A DNA stretch of 64,000 nt from an uncultured Saprospiraceae bacterium (lineage in GTDB: Bacteria; Bacteroidota; Bacteroidia; Chitinophagales; Saprospiraceae). Positions 25,657 through 34,480 of the stretch are shown here, in pieces (the first letter of the stretch is position 1; each line of letters begins with the position of its first letter). The position numbers and the translations under genes were made by a program. The notes under the pieces are model-generated. The model saw only the letters and a list, made by a program, of their open reading frames with translations, was not told where the DNA came from and made no database searches. Location: contig CALFWO010000032.1 in the NCBI GenBank assembly GCA_937928045.1, positions 86,053 to 150,052 on the forward strand, written 5' to 3'.

Positions 25657-26730
25657 ATGGCTATAAAGCAAAAAGGTAAATCTTTAAAATCACAATCAGC
25701 GAATCTTTCAGATTCATTTTTCCAATTAGAAGTATTGAATGGAAAAGCATTGGTTGATGCGAATCATGAAAAATTCGCTGGAAAATTGGCTGATTTGGGT
25801 CATAAACCTTTGAAAACTTCAGCACTAGAGATTTTTCAAATTAACATTGGAAAACTTTGCAACCAGACTTGTGCGCATTGCCATGTAGATGCCGGGCCAG
25901 ATCGAAAGGAAGAAAACATGGACAGGTCGACTCTAGAAAAATGTCTTAAAATAATTGCAGCGGTTCCAACAATTCATACCGTTGATATCACGGGAGGTGC
26001 ACCAGAAATGAATCCCCATTTTAGATGGTTCGTTGAAGAATGCACTGCATTGGGTAAACAAGTCATTGATCGATGCAATTTGACGATTATCATGGCCAAC
26101 CCAAAGTATCACGACATTCCTGAATTCTTAGCAAAAAATAAAGTTCATGTCGTTTCTTCTTTGCCTTACTTTTCTAAGAAAAGAACAGATAGTCAAAGAG
26201 GTGATGGTGTATTTGAAGATTCAATCGCTGCACTAAAAAAATTAAATACCATTGGATACGGTAAAAAGGGATCTGGTTTGATTCTAGACTTGGTTTACAA
26301 TCCAAACGGCGCTTTTTTACCAGATGACCAGGCCAATCTCCAATCAGAATTCAAGAGACAATTAAAACGCAAATTCGATATCGAATTCAATTCCCTTTTT
26401 GCAATTACAAATCTTCCAGTAAGCAGATTTTTGGATTATTTAATCCAAACTGAAAACTACGAAGACTATATGCAGTTGCTTATCGAAGCTTTCAACCCTA
26501 ATACTGTAGAAGGTCTCATGTGTAGGAATACACTTTCAGTAAGTTGGGATGGATTCCTATATGATTGTGATTTTAATCAGATGTTAGATCTAAAAGTTTC
26601 TAGTCAGAAAAGTCAACACTTGGATGATTTTGACCTAGAGGCGCTTCATGAACGTCCGATCGTTTTGAATCAACATTGCTACGGATGCACTGCAGGTGCT
26701 GGGAGTTCTTGCGGCGGAGAGATCATGTAG
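25657..26730 (+). CDS. arsS: Arsenosugar biosynthesis radical SAM protein ArsS
   Basis: The 357-residue enzyme has a radical SAM CxxxCxxC cluster motif at Cys68, Cys72 and Cys75 ('KLCNQTCAHCHVDAGPDR'), 'VDITGGAPEMNPHFRW' as the SAM-binding region, 'RCNLTII', and the ArsS-typical C-terminus with 'LMCRNTLSVSWDGFLYDCDF' and 'HCYGCTAGAGSSCGG'. The family joins the deoxyadenosyl group to dimethylarsenite, giving a precursor of arsenosugars. The methyltransferase ArsM, which should supply the substrate, is not in the window. The neighbour upstream is the AhpD-like partner. The start ATG at 25657 is the only one with the full N-terminal segment. Confidence 0.93.
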   Translation: MAIKQKGKSLKSQSANLSDSFFQLEVLNGKALVDANHEKFAGKLADLGHKPLKTSALEIFQINIGKLCNQTCAHCHVDAGPDRKEENMDRSTLEKCLKIIAAVPTIHTVDITGGAPEMNPHFRWFVEECTALGKQVIDRCNLTIIMANPKYHDIPEFLAKNKVHVVSSLPYFSKKRTDSQRGDGVFEDSIAALKKLNTIGYGKKGSGLILDLVYNPNGAFLPDDQANLQSEFKRQLKRKFDIEFNSLFAITNLPVSRFLDYLIQTENYEDYMQLLIEAFNPNTVEGLMCRNTLSVSWDGFLYDCDFNQMLDLKVSSQKSQHLDDFDLEALHERPIVLNQHCYGCTAGAGSSCGGEIM

Positions 26731-26752
26731 CCATTTTTCACACTTTTTACAT

Positions 26753-26760
26753 TATTTTTG
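26753..26760 (+). promoter_or_regulatory. -7 box of the OmpA-like lipoprotein gene
   Basis: TATTTTTG matches TAnnTTTG and lies 18 bases before the ATG at 26779. A TTG codon that could extend the reading frame upstream (26758) is inside this box, which supports the ATG at 26779 as the start. Confidence 0.55.
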
Positions 26761-26778
26761 CAGAAATACTGTGATACT

Positions 26779-27741
26779 ATGAAATACACACTACTCTGCA
26801 CTCTGGGGATTTTGCTTTTCTTTGGCTGCGTTCCTAAAAATAAATTTGATGCACTGCTCTTGCAAAATGGCAAAACTCAAATGCAAAGAGATTCGCTCAA
26901 TGAGCTCGCCGGTAAACTTCCTGGTGCCCAAAACAATTTAGCAACTGCTCGTCAACAATTACTAGCTACCCAAGAGCACCTGAATGATTTGAAAACTCGC
27001 CATGATGCGCTAACTGGGAATTATGCTGATATCGAAAGAAGATACAACGACCTTTTAGATCAAAATAAAAAGGTATTGGAAAACTCCAGTACTCAAGTAC
27101 AAGCGCTTAGTTCAGCCTTATCCAGTAAAGAATCCGAGCTAGACAAACGAGAAAAAGAATTGCAAAGACTGGCTTTTAGTCTCAAACAAAAAGAAGCTAC
27201 ACTAAGCCAAGTAAACGACAACTATAAAACATACGAAGGAAAGATTCAAAATTTGGAAGCAACACTGGCCAAAAATCAAGCGCAACTTGATGCTTTGAAA
27301 GCTAATGTTATTAGTGCTTTGACCGGATTTCAAGCTTCAGACTTATCAGTTGCGGAAAGAAATGGGAAAATCTATGTTTCGCTCTCTCAAGATTTACTGT
27401 TTGCCAGCGGCTCTGATCAAATCGATACCAAAGGAAAAGATGCCATCAGTAAATTGGCTGGAGCATTAAAAGGAAACAAAGATTTTTTAATCAATGTGGA
27501 AGGACATACTGATGCTCAAGGGGCAGTCGATAAAAACTGGGACTTAAGTGTTCGAAGAGCAACTTCTGTTGTCAAAATTTTAACCACTGCTGGGCTAGAC
27601 CCTAAAACGATCACTGCATCTGGAAGAGCTTTGTATGATCCATTATCAGAAAATGAATCCGCTGAAGGTCGAGCGAAAAATAGAAGAACAGAAATCATTT
27701 TGGCTCCGAGATTAAATGAATTGTATCAATTAGTCAAGTGA
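26779..27741 (+). CDS. OmpA-family outer-membrane lipoprotein with coiled coil
   Basis: The 320-residue protein begins at the ATG at 26779 with a signal ending in lipobox 'FFGC' (Cys17). Residues ~30-180 form a long coiled coil ('QQLLATQEHLNDLKTRHDALTG', in parts), and the last ~120 residues are an OmpA-like peptidoglycan-binding domain with 'LLFASGSDQIDTKGKDAI', 'VEGHTDAQGAVDKNWDLSVRRA' (in parts) and 'GRAKNRRTEIIL'. It should tether the outer membrane to peptidoglycan. The coiled coil between lipid anchor and binding domain suggests a spacer. It is on its own promoter after arsS and before the M43 protease. Confidence 0.88.
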   Translation: MKYTLLCTLGILLFFGCVPKNKFDALLLQNGKTQMQRDSLNELAGKLPGAQNNLATARQQLLATQEHLNDLKTRHDALTGNYADIERRYNDLLDQNKKVLENSSTQVQALSSALSSKESELDKREKELQRLAFSLKQKEATLSQVNDNYKTYEGKIQNLEATLAKNQAQLDALKANVISALTGFQASDLSVAERNGKIYVSLSQDLLFASGSDQIDTKGKDAISKLAGALKGNKDFLINVEGHTDAQGAVDKNWDLSVRRATSVVKILTTAGLDPKTITASGRALYDPLSENESAEGRAKNRRTEIILAPRLNELYQLVK

Positions 27742-27779
27742 TTACTCATCATTTGGCCAATTCTTAGCGTTAATACCAT

Positions 27780-28994
27780 ATGGAGAATTGGTGGATCTTA
27801 TACTTTCTATGTTTTTCCTTTTACGGGATGAGTCAAGAACGTTGCTATGTGCCAACTCACCAAGAAGCGCTTTCGTTATCAGATCCCAACTTTCTTTTAG
27901 ATCAAGCAAATCGAGAAGCAATATTGGCAAGACAATCCAATGCATTTGCTAGGAATGGAGCATTGACAATTCCCGTTGTATTTCATTTGGTTGGAATCTC
28001 GGGCAGTTATTTTCCATCTGATCAATTGGTGTTATCCCAATTAGATGTTTTGAATGAAGACTATGGTTTTCAAAATGCAAACAAAGATCAAACTCCATTA
28101 GAAGTAGAAAACTTAGCCGTCGACATGGGCCTTCGTTTTTGTCTTGCAACTAGCGATCCCGATGGCATGCCTACCAGCGGAATTATTAGAACAGTGACTG
28201 ATTTTGATTGCCTGGGGAATATTAGCCAAGTCAAAGTTGGGGATCGACCTAGGTTGTATTATGAGGACCTTGGAGGTTCTCAAGCATGGGATCCCGACCG
28301 TTATCTAAACATCTGGGTAACCAATACTTGCGGAATTTATTTGGGATTTTCTACATTCCCAGGAACAGCTATTCCCGCAGAAGATGGAATCATCATTGAC
28401 CCGAAATACTTTGGTAGAAGTACTGCTAGCGGTCCAATCCCTCCTTATAATTTGGGCCGAACTTTGACCCATGAAGTTGGACATTATTTCAACTTAATTC
28501 ATATCTGGGGAAATACTGGCTGTGATGGTGACGACTTAGTTGAGGACACCCCCAACCAGGAAAATTTTTATTTAGGATGTCCGCTGTATCCATCCTCAAG
28601 TTGCGGTTCCCCTGATTTTTTCTTCAACTTTATGGACTACTCTGATGATAACTGTATGACAATGTTTACTAGAGGACAACGTCAAAGAGTCTGGAACTCT
28701 ATCGCTGCTTTCCGCCCTACTCTTCTTAGAGATTTGGGATGCGACGAAATCATTTCTAACTCAGCACTTTTGGTATATCCCAACCCTGCTCGAGACATTT
28801 TATATTTTCAATTTAATGGAGAACCTGGGCCTATCGAATTAAATATTTTTGATAGTGCAGGTCGATACATTTTTAATGCTCAATTTAAAAATGAAGGAGC
28901 ACGTTGGGTAGATGTTTGGGATTGGGCCAATGGTGTATATTTTTTCGAATCTGTGGATCAAAAGTATCAAGGCAAATTTATTATCTTTAATTAG
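27780..28994 (+). CDS. M43 (pappalysin-like) zinc metalloprotease with T9SS tail
   Basis: The 404-residue secreted protease has a signal peptide ('FLCFSFYGMSQ'), an N-terminal region with 'IPVVFHLVG' typical of M43 proteases, the zinc site HExxHxxxxxH at 231-241 ('THEVGHYFNLIHIWG'), and the Met-turn near Met285 ('FFNFMDYSDDNCMTMF'). 'VEDTPNQ' after the zinc site is also typical. The last ~80 residues are a type A sorting tail ('VYPNPARDILYF', 'FDSAGRYIFN', 'WANGVYFFES'). It probably works at the cell surface or is released. It sits 38 bases after the OmpA-like gene, and a small lipoprotein gene follows by 14 bases. Confidence 0.92.
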   Translation: MENWWILYFLCFSFYGMSQERCYVPTHQEALSLSDPNFLLDQANREAILARQSNAFARNGALTIPVVFHLVGISGSYFPSDQLVLSQLDVLNEDYGFQNANKDQTPLEVENLAVDMGLRFCLATSDPDGMPTSGIIRTVTDFDCLGNISQVKVGDRPRLYYEDLGGSQAWDPDRYLNIWVTNTCGIYLGFSTFPGTAIPAEDGIIIDPKYFGRSTASGPIPPYNLGRTLTHEVGHYFNLIHIWGNTGCDGDDLVEDTPNQENFYLGCPLYPSSSCGSPDFFFNFMDYSDDNCMTMFTRGQRQRVWNSIAAFRPTLLRDLGCDEIISNSALLVYPNPARDILYFQFNGEPGPIELNIFDSAGRYIFNAQFKNEGARWVDVWDWANGVYFFESVDQKYQGKFIIFN

Positions 28995-29008
28995 TCAAAC
29001 CCCAATAT

Positions 29009-29524
29009 ATGCATCATGTTCCTTTGCTCCTTGCCTGCATTGCAGGAATACTTTTATTTTCCAGCTGCCAAGAATCAGTAAGTCCTGAAGCCAAAATTGA
29101 ATCGGATCCATCCGTCCAATTAGCTTCAGAAAAAGTATTGATCTTGCAAACATTAAACAACGAAACCAAATCTGCTTTCACTAGAGATTATGAAGGTTGG
29201 AAAGACAATTGGATTCATGAAAAATATGTAGCCAAATCTTATATGAATTTTGTCGACAGCACTTTGTCTGAAACTTTGGGTTGGGCTGAAGTTGATAATT
29301 TTGTTAGAACATACATCGAAAACCATCCCGAACCTGCTCCAATACCTGAACCATTGGCTGATGTTGATGTAAGAATTTATGGCAATGGAGCTTGGGTAGA
29401 ATATGAGCAAATAGATTCCAACCTTGGACTTAAAAGAGAATCTCGTTTAATGGAAAAGTCAAATGGAAAATGGAAAATTGCAGGTATGCAAACTGTGATT
29501 TATGGATTTGAGGAAAAAAATTGA
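29009..29524 (+). CDS. SnoaL/NTF2-like lipoprotein
   Basis: The 171-residue protein has a signal ending 'LFSSC' (Cys20), a lipobox. The mature part looks like the NTF2-like / DUF4440 fold: a helical start ('EKVLILQTLNNETKSAF'), 'YEGWKDNWIHEKYVAKSY' and a beta sheet with 'VDVRIYGNGAWVEYEQ', 'SRLMEKSNGKWKIAGMQTV'. Such folds bind small ligands or act as enzymes; nothing here shows which. It follows the protease gene by 14 bases and may be co-transcribed. Confidence 0.65.
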   Translation: MHHVPLLLACIAGILLFSSCQESVSPEAKIESDPSVQLASEKVLILQTLNNETKSAFTRDYEGWKDNWIHEKYVAKSYMNFVDSTLSETLGWAEVDNFVRTYIENHPEPAPIPEPLADVDVRIYGNGAWVEYEQIDSNLGLKRESRLMEKSNGKWKIAGMQTVIYGFEEKN

Positions 29525-29597
29525 TGGTAATCTTCCTTTAGTATTCATCGTTATTTCCTTGGATTAGTTGAGCTGAACAAATCTGTTTACGATCAAA

Positions 29598-29605
29598 TAA
29601 TTTTG
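29598..29605 (+). promoter_or_regulatory. -7 box of the DUF6438 lipoprotein gene
   Basis: TAATTTTG matches TAnnTTTG, 28 bases before the ATG at 29634. It favours that ATG over the in-frame TTG at 29613, which would give a leader of only a few bases. Confidence 0.5.
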
Positions 29606-29633
29606 TGTTATCTTGCCTTCACAACTTTCAACT

Positions 29634-30419
29634 ATGAAATTAAGCACAATTTTATTAGCCGTTATAACCTTGAGTTTAGTGGCCTGTAAAGGATCTAAGA
29701 AATCAACAGAGGAAAAAAAAGAAGTGGTTACCGAAACGGTTACCGAAGTCACTGATGAGATTGAAGAAAAAGAAATGATGGCTGGAGACATCACGAGCCT
29801 CGCTGTAAAACGAAATGCCTGTTATGGTCGATGTCCGGCATTTGAATTTACAGTTGACAAAACTGGAGCAGCCACTTATAACGGACAACGTTTTGTTGAT
29901 CAACTTGGCGTATGGAAAGGACAAATTCCAAATGTTAGGTTACAAGAGTTGTGGGAATATTGCAATAGTTTGGGACTAGAAAAATATGAGTCTTCTTATA
30001 AATCCGGAGCAATGGATGCACCGATATCTTCCTTGAAAATCGGCAGAAGAGATTCTGTTCAAGTGATTGTCGGAGATTTTGCAATGCCGGATGAATTAAA
30101 AGATGCCATGAAGCTTTTAGATTCTTTGTGCCACCAAACAGTTCCAGCATTTGAATTATACGAAGCCAATGTACCAAGGAGTATCGTACCTGGCGAAACA
30201 ATAGTCAATGTTAAAGCCAATGGAACTCCTGAAGCAATTTGTGAATCCTTTGTAGAATATGGATTAAAAGTGAAGAAAAAAGTTTCTCCGGCACTTTCGT
30301 TATATGTATTAACGTTCGATGAAAGTCAAAATGCGGGTAGACTATTGGCTTTGTTAAAAAAACATCCAATGGTTGCTGAAGCTCAATTTAATCAACAAGC
30401 AGATCAAAGAAATAACTAA
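29634..30419 (+). CDS. DUF6438-type lipoprotein with a protease-prodomain-like C-terminus
   Basis: The 261-residue protein has a lipobox 'SLVAC' (Cys18). A charged Lys/Glu/Thr-rich linker leads to a DUF6438-like domain (~55-160) with the signature 'RNACYGRCPAFEFTVDKTG' and 'ATYNGQRFVDQLG'. The last ~75 residues ('TIVNVKANGTPEAICESF', 'VSPALSLYVLTFD', 'LLALLKKHPMVAEAQFNQQ') look like the N-terminal propeptide of subtilisins, with the usual ending 'V..AQ.N', yet no protease follows in this gene. I infer a chaperone- or inhibitor-like domain only from this resemblance. The next gene begins at 30419 in a TAATG overlap, so they are coupled. Confidence 0.7.
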   Translation: MKLSTILLAVITLSLVACKGSKKSTEEKKEVVTETVTEVTDEIEEKEMMAGDITSLAVKRNACYGRCPAFEFTVDKTGAATYNGQRFVDQLGVWKGQIPNVRLQELWEYCNSLGLEKYESSYKSGAMDAPISSLKIGRRDSVQVIVGDFAMPDELKDAMKLLDSLCHQTVPAFELYEANVPRSIVPGETIVNVKANGTPEAICESFVEYGLKVKKKVSPALSLYVLTFDESQNAGRLLALLKKHPMVAEAQFNQQADQRNN

Positions 30420-30838
30420 TGAAAAAATTTATACTTCTTCTTTTCATCGCACTACAATTTGGAGCAATAGCTCAAGAATCTAAAAACGCCGAAGGCTTTC
30501 AAATATTTAGCTATCAGGAAGGAGATACTACTTATACGATGAAACAGTATGTCCTTTGCTTACTAATAGAAGGACCAAATCGAGATCATCCTGAAGACGA
30601 AGCAGATGTAATTCAAGCAGCGCATTTGGCGCATTTAGAACAGTTGGCCGCAGATAACAAAATTTGTATGGTGGGACCAATGGGTGATGATGACAACATC
30701 AAAGGCATTATTATATTCAATACCCCAACTGTTGCTGAAGCAAAAGCTTTGGCCAAAGCAGATCCGGCGGTAAAAGCAGGAAGACTTCTGGTTGAAGTAC
30801 ATCCTTGGTGGGGAGCTGTAGGCTCAAAGTTGTTTTAA
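30419..30838 (+). CDS. Secreted YciI-domain protein
   Basis: The 139-residue protein has a signal peptide ('LFIALQFGAIAQ'). The mature part has the YCII fold pattern: 'YVLCLLIEGPNRDH', a helix 'IQAAHLAHLEQLAADNK', 'ICMVGPMGDDDNIKGIIIF', and 'AEAKALAKADPAVKAGRLLVEVHPWW'. YciI proteins are small ferredoxin-like domains with a conserved His-Asp pair, of unclear function, and most lack signal peptides; this exported form is a variant. The start overlaps the stop of the gene before by one base (TAATG), which indicates translational coupling. Confidence 0.78.
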   Translation: MKKFILLLFIALQFGAIAQESKNAEGFQIFSYQEGDTTYTMKQYVLCLLIEGPNRDHPEDEADVIQAAHLAHLEQLAADNKICMVGPMGDDDNIKGIIIFNTPTVAEAKALAKADPAVKAGRLLVEVHPWWGAVGSKLF

Positions 30839-30887
30839 GCTTGTAAAAGCTCACTGGCAAAAAGAATTCTCAATAGTTTTCAAAAAA

Positions 30888-31523
30888 ATGAAAAACAAAA
30901 TTGATTGGTTAAATCATGGACTAGAATTCTTCGTGGTAATTATAGGTATTTTGATTGCTTTTCAGCTGAATACATGTAGCACAGAAAAAGAACAAGATGA
31001 ACTGGTCGACACCCACCTAACACAAATTATAAAGGAAACTGAATTCAATAGATTAAATTTTACGAAGGCAATCGAACATTGCCAAAGCAATTTGTCCAAA
31101 CTGGACACTATTTTTCAATTGATGGCAACAAATAATAATCGCAAAAAGATTAACCGTCTTGCTATTGAATTACTAAACTTAGGAGGAGTTTATATTCGTA
31201 AAAACGCCTATTCCAATTTAACACAATCCGCTGATATTCGATTCATGAAAGATTTTGAACAAAAAAGCAAAATCATCAACTTGTATGAATATTACATTTG
31301 GGTTGAAGCTTTTGATGAAATTTCAATGAACTTATACAATTCCGATTTCTATCCATACTTGAAAGAAAATTTTGACTTGGTCGCCAGTTCCATACAATCC
31401 GATGATGTATACAATTCAAAGCTGTTCAAAAATATCCTAGTAGCCTATTATCGAACAAGTCAACAACGCCTTAAAAAATACAAAGACTGTTTACTTCAAA
31501 TAGATAAATATCTTGAAAATTAA
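30888..31523 (+). CDS. DUF6090-like membrane-anchored protein
   Basis: The 211-residue protein has one membrane helix near the N-terminus ('LEFFVVIIGILIAFQLNTC', about 12-30) followed by 'EKEQDELVDTHLTQIIKE', a helical bundle rich in Asn, Leu and Lys. This is the pattern of the DUF6090 family, common in Bacteroidota and of unknown function. It is 49 bases after the YciI gene. lptD converges from the other side with 36 bases between. Confidence 0.65.
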   Translation: MKNKIDWLNHGLEFFVVIIGILIAFQLNTCSTEKEQDELVDTHLTQIIKETEFNRLNFTKAIEHCQSNLSKLDTIFQLMATNNNRKKINRLAIELLNLGGVYIRKNAYSNLTQSADIRFMKDFEQKSKIINLYEYYIWVEAFDEISMNLYNSDFYPYLKENFDLVASSIQSDDVYNSKLFKNILVAYYRTSQQRLKKYKDCLLQIDKYLEN

Positions 31524-31559
31524 AGTACTTCAATCAAGTACTAAGGGACATTTTTTGCG

Positions 31560-34304
31560 CTAAAACCGCCTATTCCCTTCAAACTGCGACCGTTTGTATG
31601 GCGCTTTAATAAATTCTAAGGTTCCTGGTTTTACGCCGAGCGTAAAGGTGAATGCATTTGCATTTGGATACCAATTTACCGCCATTTGCCAACAATGCAG
31701 ATCTCTTGTAAATCCAAAATCCGGATAAGTCACTCTATTTTGAATAAAGTTATATCCTATCTGCCCCACTCTAACAGCCCATTTGTCTGTAATATCTAAT
31801 CGACCGTTGATACTTAATGCATTTGCAGAAATAAAGAAAGTATCTCTGCCCATTGGCTTATCCCATCTCATCGTCACATTATAATTCAGAGAAAAATTAT
31901 CAAGCAAATCTTCCAAAGTTCCCTCTGCAGGTTTGCCTGGTTTTTCATTGCGCTGTGCAATATCAATGATCTGACGAACTGTAGTTCGGCCATTAATTCC
32001 CAAAGTGGTATTCGTTGTTTCAAACAATCTTTTTTCTTCCTTCCACAACAACTTGTCTACTCGTCTATTCAGTTCAGTATCGAATTGATAAAAATTCAAA
32101 GTTGAATTAAAGTTTACGCTAATAGCTTTCTTAAAAAAAGAAGTTCTTGCTCGAAATGATGATGTACTAAAGTTTAAAGAATCGGCTTCAAAATTATAAT
32201 TACCCGTCAAGTTATAACTTTCGACAAGTTTAATATTCTTGGTTTTCTTTTCCTTTCTAGAATATACTTTTGCCTCTATCACTCCTCGAAAACCATAAGT
32301 CATTGAGAAATTCCGATCCGGACTGGAAGGTTTATCGTAGATGGATCGACTCAGTATTGAATATTCCCTTGGATCATTTACATCTGCTCTAGTATCCGTA
32401 TCTACTTCCCTAAAAAATTGACTATAGCCTGGTGTGTAGCTAACTCCGAAATTGGGAGTTGTTACATTTCTCAATCCTCTCAACCTTCCTTTCTTAAAAA
32501 GCATGGTACTAAATACTTTAAATTGTATACCAGCAGTAATCGGCTTAAGATTGTGGAAGGCCGTAAAATCTCTTATTAAAGTATCTTGTATAGACCCATA
32601 TCCTGTGGTATCGATTCTAACCAAGACAGGGTCATCTCCTGGATTTAAAGTTTCAAAAACCTGAGTAGTATCTAAAGTCGGATCAAAAATTCGTTGATAT
32701 GTTTTTAAATATAAATTTTCAGAAAAAGAAGTATTGAAGTTAAAATTAAAATACTTGAGAATAGCGGTACTGAAACCTGCAGTCACAGAATGTCGCATTC
32801 CTGTATTTGCAGATTGCAGAGTCTGCTGCGTAAATAAGGTTGTATCTGTAGTTGTAAAATTCGACTTGGATTCTGCCCGATAAGACATGGTAAAGTTATC
32901 ATACCATTTTTTCTTAGACCCCTTAGATTGAAAAGGCTTAAAATTACCTGTAGTAAAAAGGAGATCAGGGAAAGTAAAATTAAAAGAGTTTGTACTTGAA
33001 TTCTGGCGGTGTGTAAAAGCTGCAGTAAATCTCCAAGGCTTATTTCTAAATGTTTGAGTAAAATTTACCGAAGAACCCAGTTGATTATTTTGAACACTTC
33101 CAACATCATTTCTCAACCTTTGATTAAACCCATTAGTATTGATATTTACATTTCCTGAAAATTTACGTGTCGGATGTGCTTTTCCATCTTGGCTATGGTT
33201 CCAATTGATACTAATCGGAGTTGTTCTAAAATTTCTTGCAAATTCATCTTCTTGCAGCAAACTGGAATAATTCAATGTCAATCCTCCATTGTATTTATAT
33301 CGTTTCCGATAATCTGCTCTTAAATTTAAACCCCAAGTCCCTCTCAAATAATAGTCCGCCGTCAACTGTAGATTCAATGTTTTTCCTATTGGGAAATACC
33401 ATCCAACACCTTTGATACCAAATCCTAATTGGCCATCATTCTCAATATCTTTTGGAAATATTAATCCAGTGCTACCCGCATTACTAATAGGATAGAATCC
33501 GAAAGGCAACCATAATGGTGTAGCTACTCCCCCCAATTCTAAATTCGAAGGTCCAACTACAACTATTTTATTGGGGATTACTTTTTGCTTCTGAGAGCGA
33601 ATTCCAAAGTGGGGCTCCGGGTGATCACAAGTTGTAAATATTGCATCTTGACTGTAGACCACATTGCTTGTTGTGCTATCTTCTTTTACTGAACTAATCT
33701 TCGCCTTGGCCCCTAAGACAAATAAATCTGCTCCCTGCTTGGTCACTACATTTTCAACGATTCCTTTTCTAGATTTAAAATTAAATCTGATTTTTTTCGC
33801 CTCAAAAGTTTGTGTCTGATCCTTAAAAACTGGCAACTGCGCCAAACGATCACTCGTATCACGAATTCCACTCGCAACAACTTCGTTGGTATTCCAATTG
33901 AAGGATAGATATCCAGCTGTTAAATTAAACTCCTCATATTTGATTTTTGCCTCGCCATACAAATGGACCGTTTGATTTTTCAAGTCATAAATAGACGAAT
34001 CTTTTGCAGAGTAATCTAATTGAGAAGTTAGGCCATCATCTGAAATTTTAACCTGATTCAACGGATTTTTGACATTTGCTCCTTCAGATCGCATTCCACT
34101 CAGACTATCTCTTCCGATACTGTCCAATTGGTAATTGGTTTCCCATGGCTTAAGTGTATCCTGTCGAGTTGTCAATGACAAAGAATCTTTCATATCGGAA
34201 AGATTGAGTGAAGTATCTACCTGAGCATACAGCTCAATATTACTACCCAAAAGCAGAAATAGTGGGAAAATCAGTTTACTATATGTTTCTAAAAGTTGCT
34301 TCAC
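31560..34304 (-). CDS. lptD: LPS assembly protein LptD (Bacteroidota type)
   Basis: The protein inserts LPS into the outer leaflet of the outer membrane, as the final step of the Lpt bridge. The 914-residue product has a signal peptide ('LLGSNIELYAQ'), an LptA/OstA-like beta-jellyroll part (~90-220; 'DLKNQTVHLYGEAKIKYEEF' in parts), then 'FTTCDHPEPHFGIRS' and 'PLWLPFGFYPIS', which are typical of LptD, and a C-terminal barrel of ~600 residues with repeated aromatic-ended strands ('WGLNLRADYRKRY'). The end 'PGTLEFIKAPYKRSQFEGNRRF' is unusual in lacking the terminal aromatic of many barrels except for the final Phe. LptE is not in the window. Confidence 0.88.
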   Translation of the reverse strand: MKQLLETYSKLIFPLFLLLGSNIELYAQVDTSLNLSDMKDSLSLTTRQDTLKPWETNYQLDSIGRDSLSGMRSEGANVKNPLNQVKISDDGLTSQLDYSAKDSSIYDLKNQTVHLYGEAKIKYEEFNLTAGYLSFNWNTNEVVASGIRDTSDRLAQLPVFKDQTQTFEAKKIRFNFKSRKGIVENVVTKQGADLFVLGAKAKISSVKEDSTTSNVVYSQDAIFTTCDHPEPHFGIRSQKQKVIPNKIVVVGPSNLELGGVATPLWLPFGFYPISNAGSTGLIFPKDIENDGQLGFGIKGVGWYFPIGKTLNLQLTADYYLRGTWGLNLRADYRKRYKYNGGLTLNYSSLLQEDEFARNFRTTPISINWNHSQDGKAHPTRKFSGNVNINTNGFNQRLRNDVGSVQNNQLGSSVNFTQTFRNKPWRFTAAFTHRQNSSTNSFNFTFPDLLFTTGNFKPFQSKGSKKKWYDNFTMSYRAESKSNFTTTDTTLFTQQTLQSANTGMRHSVTAGFSTAILKYFNFNFNTSFSENLYLKTYQRIFDPTLDTTQVFETLNPGDDPVLVRIDTTGYGSIQDTLIRDFTAFHNLKPITAGIQFKVFSTMLFKKGRLRGLRNVTTPNFGVSYTPGYSQFFREVDTDTRADVNDPREYSILSRSIYDKPSSPDRNFSMTYGFRGVIEAKVYSRKEKKTKNIKLVESYNLTGNYNFEADSLNFSTSSFRARTSFFKKAISVNFNSTLNFYQFDTELNRRVDKLLWKEEKRLFETTNTTLGINGRTTVRQIIDIAQRNEKPGKPAEGTLEDLLDNFSLNYNVTMRWDKPMGRDTFFISANALSINGRLDITDKWAVRVGQIGYNFIQNRVTYPDFGFTRDLHCWQMAVNWYPNANAFTFTLGVKPGTLEFIKAPYKRSQFEGNRRF

Positions 34305-34389
34305 CTACGTATTTTACTCAAAAGCAAGATGTAATGTATTGATTCGAAGATTATTAGCCTAATTGAGGCAATAAAAGCCAGACAATTCA

Positions 34390-34397
34390 TATTTTTG
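34390..34397 (+). promoter_or_regulatory. -7 box of the amidase gene
   Basis: TATTTTTG matches TAnnTTTG. Its expected start (about 34402-34404) falls on the edge of a perfect palindrome at 34402-34420. Confidence 0.5.
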
Positions 34398-34401
34398 CTA
34401 A

Positions 34402-34420
34402 AGGTAATACGGTATTACCT
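34402..34420. promoter_or_regulatory. Perfect 19-base palindrome at the predicted amidase transcription start
   Basis: AGGTAATAC, one central G, and GTATTACCT form a perfect inverted repeat of 9+1+9 bases, located five bases after the -7 box. By shape and position it is a candidate operator for a dimeric repressor; as RNA it could also form a 5' hairpin. It is not followed by a T-run, so it is not a terminator. Confidence 0.5.
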
Positions 34421-34480
34421 GAATTTGTGTACATCACTTAGCAACAAATTAAATTGAAACACTATCAAATCTAAAATACC

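Noticed and set aside
26758..26778. TTG start for the OmpA-like lipoprotein
   Set aside because: The TTG is part of a perfect TAnnTTTG promoter box; the ATG at 26779 gives a clean lipoprotein signal.
29613..29633. TTG start for the DUF6438 lipoprotein
   Set aside because: The ATG at 29634 gives a proper lipobox signal and a sensible leader behind the -7 box.
31560..34304. Frameshift or truncation in LptD
   Set aside because: The low recognisability of the barrel is normal for this fast-evolving protein; the frame is continuous and the length is usual.
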